64,000 bases of DNA from Streptomyces sp. NBC_00376. Lineage in GTDB: Bacteria; Actinomycetota; Actinomycetes; Streptomycetales; Streptomycetaceae. The notes under the pieces are model-generated. The model was given only the letters and a program-made list of their open reading frames with translations, was not told the origin of the DNA and searched no databases. Positions 8,495 to 16,897 of this stretch are shown in pieces; the first letter of the stretch is position 1, and each line of letters starts with the position of its first letter. The stretch covers positions 8,556,001-8,620,000 of the forward strand of contig NZ_CP107960.1 of the NCBI RefSeq assembly GCF_036077095.1, in the 5' to 3' direction. Position numbers and translations under genes: made by a program.

Positions 8495-10825
8495 ATGCGC
8501 CCCTCCTGGATATCAACGGCCAACGTGCGCAGGCTCCCTGCGCTCGGCGCCGCTTTCTTCATCGCGTTCGGCCTGCTCACGCCGCAGAGCCAGGCCACCC
8601 CCGTCGGTGCCGTGCCCCAGGTTGGCGCCAACGCTGCCGGCCCCGTGGCTTCGGCGCCGCGGTCGATTCCGGTCCCCAAGTCGCCCGACGCCACGACCGA
8701 CGGCTCCGGTTTCAAGATCTCCTCGCAGGACTCCACCGAAGAGTCCGCCCCGGCGGCCGCCCCGACCGCCGAGCCCGTCAAGGCCGGCAAGCGGTTCTCG
8801 GCCGCCGCGGACGGGGACGAATGCAGCGACCTGTCCGGAGTGATCAACGCCACGGGCAGCGCGCTGATTCAGCAGCTCAAGGCCCTCCCCGAGGTCACTT
8901 GCACCTACCCGCTGTTCAACCTCACCGGCACCGACGCCGGGAAGACGTTCCGCGAGGCCCAGATGGTGACCGTCGCCAACGCGCTGCGCGACGCCTCTGC
9001 CACCTACCCGGGCGACAACAGCACCTCCGTGGGCCAGTTGGTGATGTTCCTGCGCGCCGGCTACTACGTGCAGGACAACCACCAGGATGTCGTCGGTGAC
9101 TACGGCACGGCGCTGCAGGCATCGGCCCGCGGCGCCCTGGACGCCTTCTTCGCCGCCCCGCGCAGCAAGGACGTCACCGACGCCAACGGCGATACGCTCA
9201 ACGAGGTCGTCACGCTGATCGACAGCACCCACGAGGCCGGCCGGTACGTCGGCGTCGTCAAGTGGCTTCTCGCCAACTACGACGCCACCTGGCCGAGCCG
9301 GATGACCCTCTCCCTCGAGAACGCCGAGCGCGTCGTCGAGAATGGCTTCGATACCAAGAACGACGGCCGGGGCTGGCGGGCCGCGCTCAAGGCCGACCCC
9401 GCGATCCTCAACACCTGGGCCGACTTCATCACCCGCAACGAGACGCAGCTGAACCGCTTGGACGTCGTCAGCAACGTCGGCCGCTTCCTCGGTTACGCCC
9501 TCGATGTTCCCGAGCTCAAGGACCGGGTCCGGCCGCTGCTGAAGGACCTGATCAACCGCTACCCGAACGTCGGCCCCACCGCCCCGATCACCATGAACCT
9601 GGGCTGGGCCACACGTCAGTACGACAAGGGCAACTGTGCGGCCTACGGCATCTGCGATTTGGGCAGCCGCGTGCTCCCGGTGGTCCTGCCGATCCAGCAC
9701 ACCTGCAGCCCGGGCTTGAAGATCCGCGCCCAGGACATGTCACCCGGGCAGCTGGCCAACACCTGCACCAGCCTGATCAACCAGGACGTCTACTTCCACC
9801 GCGTGATCGGTGACAAGGGTGCGATCCCCGGTGACGTGAACACCAACCTGGAGGTCGTCGCCTTCGACGACTACACCCAGTACTCGCTGTACGCCTGGGC
9901 CATCTATGACATTGACGTCGACAACGGCGGCATGTACGAGGAGGGCGACCCGACCAAGCCGGGCAACCAGGCCCGCTTCATCGCCCACGAGGCGTCCTGG
10001 CTGCGCCCCAAGTTCGAGATCTGGAACCTCAACCACGAGTACACCCACTACCTCGACGGCCGCTACAACATGCACGGCGACTTCGAAGCCGGCCAGACCA
10101 CGCCGACCATCTGGTGGGTCGAGGGCATCGCCGAGAACATCTCGTACGGCTACCGCCAGGAGCGCAACGCCAAGGCGATCGCCGCAGCCGGCAAGAAAAC
10201 GTACGAGCTCAGTGAGTTGTTCGACACCGTCTACGGCCAGGACGACGACCCCGACGTCAACTCGGCCCGGGTCTATCAGTGGGGCTTCCTGGCGGTCCGT
10301 TACATGCTGCAGGCGCACCCCGCGGACATCGAGACCGTGCTCGGCAAGTACCGCACCGGCGACTGGAACGGTGCCCGCACCTTCCTGAAGCAGACCATCG
10401 GCACCGGCTACGACGCCGGCTTCGCCACCTGGCTGACGACCACCTGCGCGACCGACGACTGCGGCCCCCTGCCGGAGGCCCGGTCCACCCCGCTCTGCAC
10501 CAACGCAGACACGCGCCAATTCGACAAGAACTGCCGCCGGGACAACCTCGCGGCCACCACCGGCGACCACAGTAACCACTTCCTGTACTTGCCGGCCGGT
10601 GTTCAGCAGCTGACCATCACCAGCACCGGCGGCACTGGCAATGCCGACCTGTACTACAACGGCACCAGCTGGGCCACCACCACCTCGTACCAGGCGAAGT
10701 CCACCAGCGCCGGCAACAACGAGACGCTGACCATCGACAACCCGCCGTCCGGCTGGGTCTACTTCAGCCTCGACGCCGGACAGCAGGACTTCAGCGGCGT
10801 GAGCGTCACCACGCAGTACCAGTAG
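8495..10825 (+). CDS. Secreted collagenase (peptidase family M9) with C-terminal PPC domain
   Basis: The 776-residue protein starts at the ATG at 8495, behind GGAGG (8481-8485). Residues 1-34 are a signal peptide with an RR-containing n-region, a hydrophobic LPALGAAFFIAFGLL core and an AxA-like end QSQA. A long helical collagenase activator region follows. The M9 zinc site is H514-E515-Y-T-H518 with the third ligand E543 in WWVEG, matching the HExxH...E spacing of clostridial and Streptomyces collagenases. A pre-peptidase C-terminal beta-sandwich domain ends the protein (about residues 690-776: NHFLYLPAGVQQLTITSTGG). It should cleave collagen outside the cell and release hydroxyproline-rich peptides. 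Its neighbours encode hydroxyproline catabolism, so the locus looks like a collagen-use unit. The gene is intact. Confidence 0.93.
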   Translation: MRPSWISTANVRRLPALGAAFFIAFGLLTPQSQATPVGAVPQVGANAAGPVASAPRSIPVPKSPDATTDGSGFKISSQDSTEESAPAAAPTAEPVKAGKRFSAAADGDECSDLSGVINATGSALIQQLKALPEVTCTYPLFNLTGTDAGKTFREAQMVTVANALRDASATYPGDNSTSVGQLVMFLRAGYYVQDNHQDVVGDYGTALQASARGALDAFFAAPRSKDVTDANGDTLNEVVTLIDSTHEAGRYVGVVKWLLANYDATWPSRMTLSLENAERVVENGFDTKNDGRGWRAALKADPAILNTWADFITRNETQLNRLDVVSNVGRFLGYALDVPELKDRVRPLLKDLINRYPNVGPTAPITMNLGWATRQYDKGNCAAYGICDLGSRVLPVVLPIQHTCSPGLKIRAQDMSPGQLANTCTSLINQDVYFHRVIGDKGAIPGDVNTNLEVVAFDDYTQYSLYAWAIYDIDVDNGGMYEEGDPTKPGNQARFIAHEASWLRPKFEIWNLNHEYTHYLDGRYNMHGDFEAGQTTPTIWWVEGIAENISYGYRQERNAKAIAAAGKKTYELSELFDTVYGQDDDPDVNSARVYQWGFLAVRYMLQAHPADIETVLGKYRTGDWNGARTFLKQTIGTGYDAGFATWLTTTCATDDCGPLPEARSTPLCTNADTRQFDKNCRRDNLAATTGDHSNHFLYLPAGVQQLTITSTGGTGNADLYYNGTSWATTTSYQAKSTSAGNNETLTIDNPPSGWVYFSLDAGQQDFSGVSVTTQYQ

Positions 10826-11101
10826 GCCCCTCCACCGGAACCCACCGAGGTCCGCTGAGAAGGGAGGGCCCCGCCGGCGCGACACTGTCGGGAAACGGTC
10901 CTTGGGCGTGCGTCCCCCTGCCGTCAGGCGGCGGGACGCAGTGCCGGTCCCGCCCGATCAGCGAGATGCCTCACTCAGTCGCCGGCCCACCACGGCTGCC
11001 CGCCACCGGGCTCGCCGGCGTGATCGCCAATGGCCCGTCGTGCGGAGCCACCGCAGCGATGGGTCCTTGGATCAAGAGGCGCCGATCCGCCAGCGGTAGG
11101 C

Positions 11102-11239
11102 GCCGTGACCGCCGGCCTCACCCCGGACTGGAGCTCGGGCAGCATCGAAGGCTCCGTGAACCGCATCAGAAAGTTCAAGAGGCAGCTCTATGGTCGAGCC
11201 GGCTTCCACCTGCTCCGGAAGATGATCCTGCTGCAGTAG
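11102..11239 (+). pseudogene. ISL3-family transposase C-terminal remnant
   Basis: The 45-codon stretch AVTAGLTPDWSSGSIEGSVN...LYGRAGFHLLRKMILLQ matches the last residues of ISL3 transposases. Compare the copy ending at 15313: AVTAGLTLPWSSGVVEGHVN...MYGRAGFKLLRK. Everything upstream is gone and no terminal repeats are recognisable. It marks an old insertion at the right border of the collagen block. Confidence 0.8.
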
Positions 11240-11569
11240 CCCGGCAATAGTCTCTTGCTCATGCCGTAGGAACAGAGATCAGCGAGTGTTGTACCGCATA
11301 CGAACTTCACCTCGACCCAGCACAGGTCCATGCGCGGGATGCCAGCATCGTCGGACCACCGTCAAAGCTCGGTGAGGCAGAACATCAGGCATGGAGCCGA
11401 TGCTCAACCTCCCACATCCTCGAACGCCACGATGACTCTCCGCGATCGCTCCCCAAGGTCTGTGCCAGAACCGAGAAGGGACAGCAGATGTTCACCCCAT
11501 TGGGAGGCAGGTCCGAGGGCCGCGGCGTTCGAATTGTTCACGGGATGCGGCAGCGCCGGTTGCCGTTGC
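11240..11569. other. 330 bases without a recognised gene
   Basis: This region lies between the ISL3 remnant and the LysR stop codon. Codon bias is weak in all frames and nothing was recognised. It is probably decayed IS or intergenic sequence. Confidence 0.4.
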
Positions 11570-12421
11570 TCAGAGGCGGTACGCGGCTGTCGCGATCTCG
11601 ACGAAGGATCGGATCAATGGGTTGGTGTCACCTTCGTTCCACACCGCGACCACTCGGCTCGGCGCCATGTCGATCAGCGGTACCACGGCCAGCTCTGCGG
11701 GCAGGTCGTGTCCGAGCGGGGCCAGGCCGACCGTGCCGTTCCACAGCACGGCCTGCAGGCATTCCTGGATGGCGCGCACCACTGGGCCCTCGCGCGGCCT
11801 GCCGCCGTTCCAGTACGACTGCCAGATGGGGTCGGTGCCCTGCGGGAACTGGAACCAGCGGCGGTCGCTCAGCTCGGCCAGCCGCAGCCGGTCGCGGCGG
11901 GCCAGCGGATCGTCGGCGCGCAGGACCACACCGACCGGATCGGTTCGCAGCGCACGCACCGTCAGGGCAGTCTCGTCGAACGGCGCCCGGGTCAGGGCGA
12001 TGTCGACCAGCTCGGCGCGCAGCCCGCACGTCGGGTCGGTCAGGTCGGTGTCGCGGATGTGGATGTCGATGCCGGGGTGGCTTCGACGGTAGGCGGCGGC
12101 CAGCCTGGACACTCCCGGGTCGGTGCCATCGCCCAGGATGCCGACAGTGATGGTCGCGACGCCGGCCGCAGTGCTCACGCGTACACGGACGCGGTCGGCG
12201 TGGTCGAGCAGAGCCCGCGCCTCGTCGAGCAGCATCGTGCCCACCGATGTGAGCGTGACGCCGGTGGGCGAGCGGGCGAAGAGCAGGGCCCCGACATCGG
12301 CCTCCAACTGCTTGATCGCCCGGCTCAGCGGCGGCTGACTCATGTGCAGTCGGGTGGCGGCCCGGCCGAAGTGGAGTTCCTCGGCGACCGCCACGAAGTA
12401 GCGCAAGGTCCGTAGCTCCAC
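11570..12421 (-). CDS. LysR-family transcriptional regulator
   Basis: The 283-residue protein starts at GTG 12421 (VELRTLRYFVAVAEELHFGR). Residues 1-60 form the LysR winged HTH, including AATRLHMSQPPLSRAIKQLE. The remainder is the periplasmic-binding-protein-like effector domain, ending SFVEIATAAYRL. The frame stays open upstream to 12598, but that part lies over the divergent cupin gene and has no LysR homology, so the short form is preferred. It is slightly shorter than the usual 290-305 residues. An ATAC-N7-GTAT box sits just before the start, and the gene diverges from the cupin gene, its likely target. Confidence 0.9.
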   Translation of the reverse strand: MELRTLRYFVAVAEELHFGRAATRLHMSQPPLSRAIKQLEADVGALLFARSPTGVTLTSVGTMLLDEARALLDHADRVRVRVSTAAGVATITVGILGDGTDPGVSRLAAAYRRSHPGIDIHIRDTDLTDPTCGLRAELVDIALTRAPFDETALTVRALRTDPVGVVLRADDPLARRDRLRLAELSDRRWFQFPQGTDPIWQSYWNGGRPREGPVVRAIQECLQAVLWNGTVGLAPLGHDLPAELAVVPLIDMAPSRVVAVWNEGDTNPLIRSFVEIATAAYRL

Positions 12422-12429
12422 GCTGCAAC

Positions 12430-12446
12430 GATACCCACGGGGTATC
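12430..12446. promoter_or_regulatory. LysR box (ATAC-N7-GTAT palindrome)
   Basis: GATACCCACGGGGTATC is a perfect 7-3-7 inverted repeat that contains the canonical LysR recognition pattern ATAC-N7-GTAT. It lies 9 bases upstream of the LysR start codon and 56 bases upstream of the divergent cupin start, exactly where an autoregulated activator site is expected. Confidence 0.7.
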
Positions 12447-12501
12447 AGCGCTGCGGGATGGGTCCTGGACACTGGCGGGGTCCCGGCGGTGCACTTGTGG
12501 C

Positions 12502-12996
12502 ATGACCGAAGAAGCGAAGACCAGCGAGCCGCAGGCCGACCCCGGCGTATCGGTGGTGGGTCCCGGCGACGGCGAGACGATCGTTCTGGGCACCACACGC
12601 ATGCGAGTTCTGGAGGACGGCAGCCACACCGGGCACCGCCTCGCGATCGCCGAGTCCGTCCTCGCCCCGCACACCCAGGGACCGCCGCAGCACCGCCACG
12701 CCCAACACGACGAGGGCTTCTACATCCTCTCCGGCACCGTGCGGTTCACCGTAGGCGACGAGGACTGCGACGCCACCACGGGCACGCTCGTGATGGTTCC
12801 GCCCGGTACCCCTCACACCTTCGCCAACCCGACCGACCAGCCCGCCGTCATGCTCAGCACCTTCACCCCCGACCTGTACGTGCAGTACTTCCGAGACCTC
12901 CAGGAGGTGCTCGCCGGCGGCCGGCAGCTGACGCGACAGGCCAACATCGACGCGATGAGCCGCTACGCGACCGTGCCCGCCACCGACCTCGCCTGA
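12502..12996 (+). CDS. Cupin-domain protein
   Basis: The 164-residue protein has a single cupin barrel. Motif 1 is visible as PPQHRHAQHDEGFYILSG (H-x-H-x4-E-x6-G metal ligands) and motif 2 as PPGTPHTFANP, supplying the fourth histidine. Family roles include dioxygenases, isomerases and ligand binding; the substrate cannot be read from the sequence. It is divergent from the LysR gene and behind a LysR box, so it is probably induced by that regulator. A strong inverted repeat follows the stop codon. Confidence 0.8.
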   Translation: MTEEAKTSEPQADPGVSVVGPGDGETIVLGTTRMRVLEDGSHTGHRLAIAESVLAPHTQGPPQHRHAQHDEGFYILSGTVRFTVGDEDCDATTGTLVMVPPGTPHTFANPTDQPAVMLSTFTPDLYVQYFRDLQEVLAGGRQLTRQANIDAMSRYATVPATDLA

Positions 12997-13006
12997 AGTC
13001 GACGGA

Positions 13007-13050
13007 TGGCACGGCCCGGCCGCCCTCCTTTCGACCGCGGGGCCGTGCCA
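13007..13050 (+). terminator. Inverted repeat downstream of the cupin gene
   Basis: TGGCACGGCCC (13007-13017) pairs perfectly with GGGCCGTGCCA (13040-13050) across a 22-base loop, starting 10 bases after the cupin stop. There is no U-tract, which is common for Streptomyces terminators. Confidence 0.5.
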
Positions 13051-13166
13051 CTTCCGTCCTTCGGCGGGGCCGACCCCTCGGACGACGGACCATGCCTTCT
13101 CCAGGACCTTTCCGGCCATTGACGCAATCGAGGGCCCCGTGAACCGGTGGCCCATGAACGGGAACG

Positions 13167-13526
13167 ATGAACATCGCCTATTGGATCGTCGCGGGACTGC
13201 TCGCCCTCTTATACTTCTATGCAGGCACGCTGAAGGTGATCCGCAGCCGCGATCAACTCCGACCGATGATGGCCTGGGTCGACCGCATACCCTTGCCCGC
13301 ACTCAGGGCGCTGGGGACGGCCGAAATACTCGGCGCGACCGGCCTGCTCCTGCCACCGCTGACCGGCATCGCGCCCTCGCTGGCGCCGGCCGCTGCCATC
13401 GGCCTCGTCCTCCTGCAGACCGGTGCGATCGTCGTCCACCTGACCGGCGAAGACCGCCGGATCGCACTCAACGTCGGGCTCACCGCCACCGCGGCCATGA
13501 CCATCTGGCTGGCCACCAGGCTGTGA
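13167..13526 (+). CDS. DoxX-family membrane protein
   Basis: The 119-residue protein has four predicted membrane helices (about residues 4-22, 46-66, 72-92 and 99-117). It carries the DoxX-like opening IAYWIVAGLLALLYFYAGTLKV and the typical GTAEILGATGLLLP second helix. Small DoxX proteins are integral membrane proteins of mostly unknown role, sometimes tied to thiosulfate or redox metabolism. It follows the cupin gene in the same direction with a terminator-like hairpin between, so co-transcription is uncertain. Start is the ATG after GGGAACG. Confidence 0.8.
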   Translation: MNIAYWIVAGLLALLYFYAGTLKVIRSRDQLRPMMAWVDRIPLPALRALGTAEILGATGLLLPPLTGIAPSLAPAAAIGLVLLQTGAIVVHLTGEDRRIALNVGLTATAAMTIWLATRL

Positions 13527-13717
13527 TCGAGCACAGTTCCCGACCGGAGGATGCGAATCCGGGACCAGCTGCCCCACGGCCGCTGTCAATTTCTCAGGTT
13601 CTGGCTCAACTTCTGTGGAGCATCCACGCTGCGTGACTGTTGATCTCCATAGCGGCTCTCGCTCGATCGTCCTGAAATGCCCCATGGCTGTCGTGTCGTG
13701 CCCGAAAGTTCGGGGCC

Positions 13718-15313
13718 GTGAACGAAGTGCTGCTGCGTCTGGAAGAGCTCCTGTTCCTGTCGGACCCTGAAGTCGCGGTGATGTCAGCGGAGGACGACGG
13801 CGAGGCGATCTGGATTGGCATCGCCCGCAAGTCTGCTGGTGCTGAGTGTCCGGGCTGTGGAAGGTGGTCGAACCGGCTTCATGGGTCCTACCTGCGGTTT
13901 CCTGCTGATCTGCCCAGCGCGGGAAGACGTGTGGTGCTGCGCCCGCAGGTCCGCCGGTTCATCTGTGCGGACACCTCCTGCGGACGGCAGACCTTCGTTG
14001 AGTAGATCCCGGGACTGACCCGCCGTCACGCTCAGCGGACTGACCGGCTGCGTTCGGCCTTGGCCGAGGTGGGTCTTGCGTTGGCCGGCCGCGCTGGAGT
14101 CCGTCTTGCAGACGTCTTCGGCATCTCCGCCAGCCGCAGCACGGTGCTTCGGTTGGTCGATGCGATGCCTGACCCTCAGCCGTCGGCCCCGCGGGTAGTG
14201 GGTATCGACGAGTACGCGATGCGCAAGGGCCGTATCTACGGGACTGTGCTGGTCGATGTCGAAACCGGCAGGCCCGTGGATCTGCTGCCGGACCGTGAGG
14301 CAGCCACTGTCGCCGCCTGGCTTGCTGAGTGTCCTGAGGTTGAGGTGGTCTGTCGCGACCGCGCCCCCTTCTTCGCCGAAGGCGCCAGCACCGGGGCTCC
14401 CACCGCGGTGCAGGTCGCAGACCGTTTCCATCTCTGGCGCAACCTCGGCGAAGCCACCGAGCGATGCGTATCGCGCCATCGCACCTGTCTGCGAGCGCCA
14501 TTCACGGTTCCCGGCTCCGAGGGCGTCACCGCACCACCGGCTCCCGAAGCTGGCGCGTCACCGTGGCCGACTGGACACCGCTTCGCCGATCGAACCCGCG
14601 AGAAACACGCCATCGTGCACGGAATGCTTGGCGAAGGACACAGTCGGCGGGTGGTCGCCCGCGAACTCCGGACGACCTACCGAACCGTTCAGCGCCTGGC
14701 CGACGCGGCAAGCCCGGAGGAACTCTTCCAAGGACAGTGGCAGAACCGCAGAACGAAGCTCGACGACTTCAAGCCGTACTTGCACGAGCAGTGGGCCGGG
14801 GGCTGCACGAATGCCTGGACTCTCTGGAAGGAGATCCAGAGCCACGGATACGCAGGTGGATACGGTGCCGTCCGGGCCTACCTTCGTCCCTTTCGGGACG
14901 CCGCGCCGGAGGGACGGCCGGCGTCGCCCAGGGCCGTGGCCGGGTGGATCCTCACCCACCCTGACACCCTGCCGGAGAGGGAACGACTGAAGCTGAAGTC
15001 CGTTCTGGCCCACTGCCCCGAGCTGGACGCCCTCGCCGGGCACGTCCGTTCCTTCGGGCAGATGCTCACCCAGCTCCAGGGAGAACGGCTCCCCGAGTGG
15101 ATTGCGGCGGTCCGAGCCGACGACCTGCCCAGCATGCACACCTTCATCAACGGCCTCGAACGCGACCTCGCGGCCGTCACTGCTGGCCTGACCCTGCCCT
15201 GGAGCTCGGGCGTCGTCGAAGGCCATGTCAACCGCATCAAAATGATCAAGCGGCAGATGTATGGACGAGCTGGCTTCAAACTTCTGCGCAAGCGGGTACT
15301 GCTCGCCTACTGA
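13718..15313 (+). pseudogene. ISL3-family transposase with in-frame amber stop
   Basis: Full length would be 531 residues. The N-terminal zinc-ribbon region (CPGCGRWSNRLHGSY ... ICADTSCGRQTFVE) ends at a TAG at 14003-14005. The same frame then continues IPGLTRRHAQRTDRLRSALA through the DDE domain (VVGIDEYAMRKGRIYGTVLV) to the conserved end YGRAGFKLLRKRVLLAY. Related proteins read FVEQIPGLT, so a single CAG-to-TAG change explains the break. The element is probably no longer autonomous. Confidence 0.88.
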
Positions 15314-15367
15314 CCTCGCTGTCGGCGGCCAATGCGACGATCCCCAGGCAGCCACGCAAGGAGAGAC

Positions 15368-15805
15368 ATGGGTACCTGGGACATCGGCCCCTTCGACAAC
15401 GACACCGCCGCCGACTTCGGCGGTGACCTGGACGAGACAGCACTGGAAGAACGCGAAGCCATGATCCGGAGCGTGCTCAAACGTGCCGCCGGGCCTGTGG
15501 ACTTCCTGGGTATCTACGACGGCGAGCGTGCAGTGGCCGCGGCGGCCCTGGTCGTCGCCCAGCATCCTGACGGCGATCCGGCGTGTTCGAACTATGGCCC
15601 ATCAGAGCCGCTACCGGAGTTGCCTGCAGACCTTCGAATGCTCGCCGTCGACGCCCTGGACCAAGTGGTCTCCAACCGGTCTGAACTCGCCGAGCTGTGG
15701 GCCGAAGCCGCGAACTGGTCGAAGTGGCGCCAAGACATCACCCGCCTCCGCGACGTCCTTGACCCTCCGATCCCGCCACAAGAGGAAGCCCTCTTCGAGA
15801 TCTAA
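15368..15805 (+). CDS. DUF4259-domain protein carried inside the ISL3 element
   Basis: The 145-residue protein starts MGTWDIGPFDNDTAADFGGD, the hallmark opening of DUF4259 proteins, and has a conserved WSKWRQDITRLRDVLDP end. Its function is unknown in the family. It lies 54 bases after the transposase stop and 43 bases inside the right terminal repeat, so it is physically part of the mobile element. The ATG follows GGAGAG. The frame is intact although the transposase is interrupted. Whether it is a captured host gene or a regular cargo cannot be decided from one copy. Confidence 0.85.
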   Translation: MGTWDIGPFDNDTAADFGGDLDETALEEREAMIRSVLKRAAGPVDFLGIYDGERAVAAAALVVAQHPDGDPACSNYGPSEPLPELPADLRMLAVDALDQVVSNRSELAELWAEAANWSKWRQDITRLRDVLDPPIPPQEEALFEI

Positions 15806-15921
15806 TCGGTGACCCACAGTCACGGACCACAGAACTTGAGCCAGAACCAATTCTCATGAACATCGAACACGCCGCGATCCACGCGCTGTTCTGTGAGGCG
15901 TACATCTGCTGTCGCAACTCG

Positions 15922-16062
15922 GGTTCTGGCACAACTTCTGTGATGCCGTTCTGCCTCTTCTCGTGCTCGCGCCGGGTCAACCCACTGACCTGTTGTTTCC
16001 GTGCGCCTCCCGAGCCGGCGCAGCGATCGACAGGCCGTAATCACAGGAGTTGCGCCAGAACC
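15922..16062. mobile_element. 141-bp ISL3-type MITE with perfect target duplication
   Basis: The left end GGTTCTGGCACAACTTCTGT and the inverted right end GGTTCTGGCGCAACTCCTGT match at 18 of 20 positions and resemble the tips of the ISL3 element 74 bases to the left. Perfect 8-base repeats GCAACTCG flank the element (15914-15921 and 16063-16070). No coding capacity is present. It is a non-autonomous miniature element mobilised by an ISL3 transposase. Confidence 0.85.
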
Positions 16063-16140
16063 GCAACTCGTGAACAGAACCAATCCCATCGGGAGTCGAC
16101 CGTCTACGAACCTCCGCCGCCGATCTTCACACCCTCTCCG

Positions 16141-16526
16141 TCACAGAGTGAGGATCCCTTCCCGGAAGAGACCTGCTGGGATGTCACAACGACTGTCTGT
16201 GACCCTGCTCTTCCGCGACCGGCCCTGGCTGTGGTTGTAGGTGGAGCCCGGCACCAGCAGTTGAACGGTCTTGCTCGTCTTGCCGCCATTGCGCGGCTGA
16301 CACAGCTCTCCGTATATGTGGGCCTTGCCTATCTGCCTGACCGTTACCGGGACCTGCACCTCGTCACAGCGGGCGTCAGGGTGTCTACTCTGTACGGCGC
16401 TGAGGGCGGACGCAGTGTCGGCTTGAGTGGGGGCTCCGCCTGTGCGGAAGTGATTGCCGGCACGGCGAGCCCGACCATGGCGATCGCAGCCATGGAAGCG
16501 ACTGTTGCCTTGGCTTTCGTTGACAT
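16141..16526 (-). pseudogene. Remnant of a secreted alpha/beta hydrolase
   Basis: It starts at ATG 16526 with a signal peptide (MSTKAKATVASMAAIAMVGL, then AVPAITSAQA). Homology moves to another frame near 16385: RCDEVQVPVTVRQIGKAHIY, then GELCQPRNGG and TVQLLVPGSTYNH. These resemble the oxyanion-side beta-strand of Streptomyces secreted alpha/beta hydrolases (..TVQLLVHGATYNHxYWD). The nucleophile region and the C-terminal two thirds are absent, and the last codons look scrambled. The gene is therefore both frameshifted and truncated. Confidence 0.5.
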
Positions 16527-16897
16527 GGTGCGACGCTGACGTGTGGTCGTGTTCATCTCCAAAGGGCCGAAGAGGGGCATCGGTACGTGGCACGGGGGCG
16601 TAGCCGGCCCCCGCTGGCGCGCGATGGGAGGGGGCGGCCGTGCGGGAACGGGCCGGGGCCGCTCAGGGCGTGGTGCCGCGGCGAAGGTGACGACCTTGCC
16701 GACTCCCCCCGGGCTGCGGGCGGCATCGTGGTGCGAACGGGCGCTTGATGGAGGGGAGTTGCCCTGTATACGTCGGCCAAAGGCCGCCACCGGGGCTTAC
16801 CTGTCCCGGGCGCGAGCCCGGCGACGGCCCGCCGCAGCGGCGGCGCCTGCAGCAGTTTTGCGCAGCGATCCGTCCAGCCGGAGCGGGCCCGTGGCTT
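16527..16897. other. 371 bases without a recognised gene
   Basis: This lies between the hydrolase remnant and the stop of the FAD monooxygenase. Open frames here are antisense or low-complexity Arg/Pro-rich readings of GC-rich DNA. It probably contains the terminator of the monooxygenase transcript, but no clear hairpin with a run of T was found. Confidence 0.4.

Larger units (their letters stand above)
13597..15848 (+). mobile_element. ISL3-family insertion sequence with DUF4259 passenger
   Basis: The left end GGTTCTGGCTCAACTTCTGT and the inverted right end (CCAGAACC at 15841-15848) match at 21 of the first 22 positions. They are bounded by 8-base repeats ATTTCTCA (13589-13596) and AATTCTCA (15849-15856) with one mismatch, as expected for ISL3 target duplication. 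Inside are a transposase with one in-frame stop and an intact DUF4259 gene. The total is 2252 bp. Confidence 0.88.

Noticed and set aside
14003..14005. TAG in the ISL3 transposase as a recoded amino-acid codon
   Set aside because: No supporting pyrrolysine or suppressor context, and related proteins have glutamine here; a point mutation is simpler.
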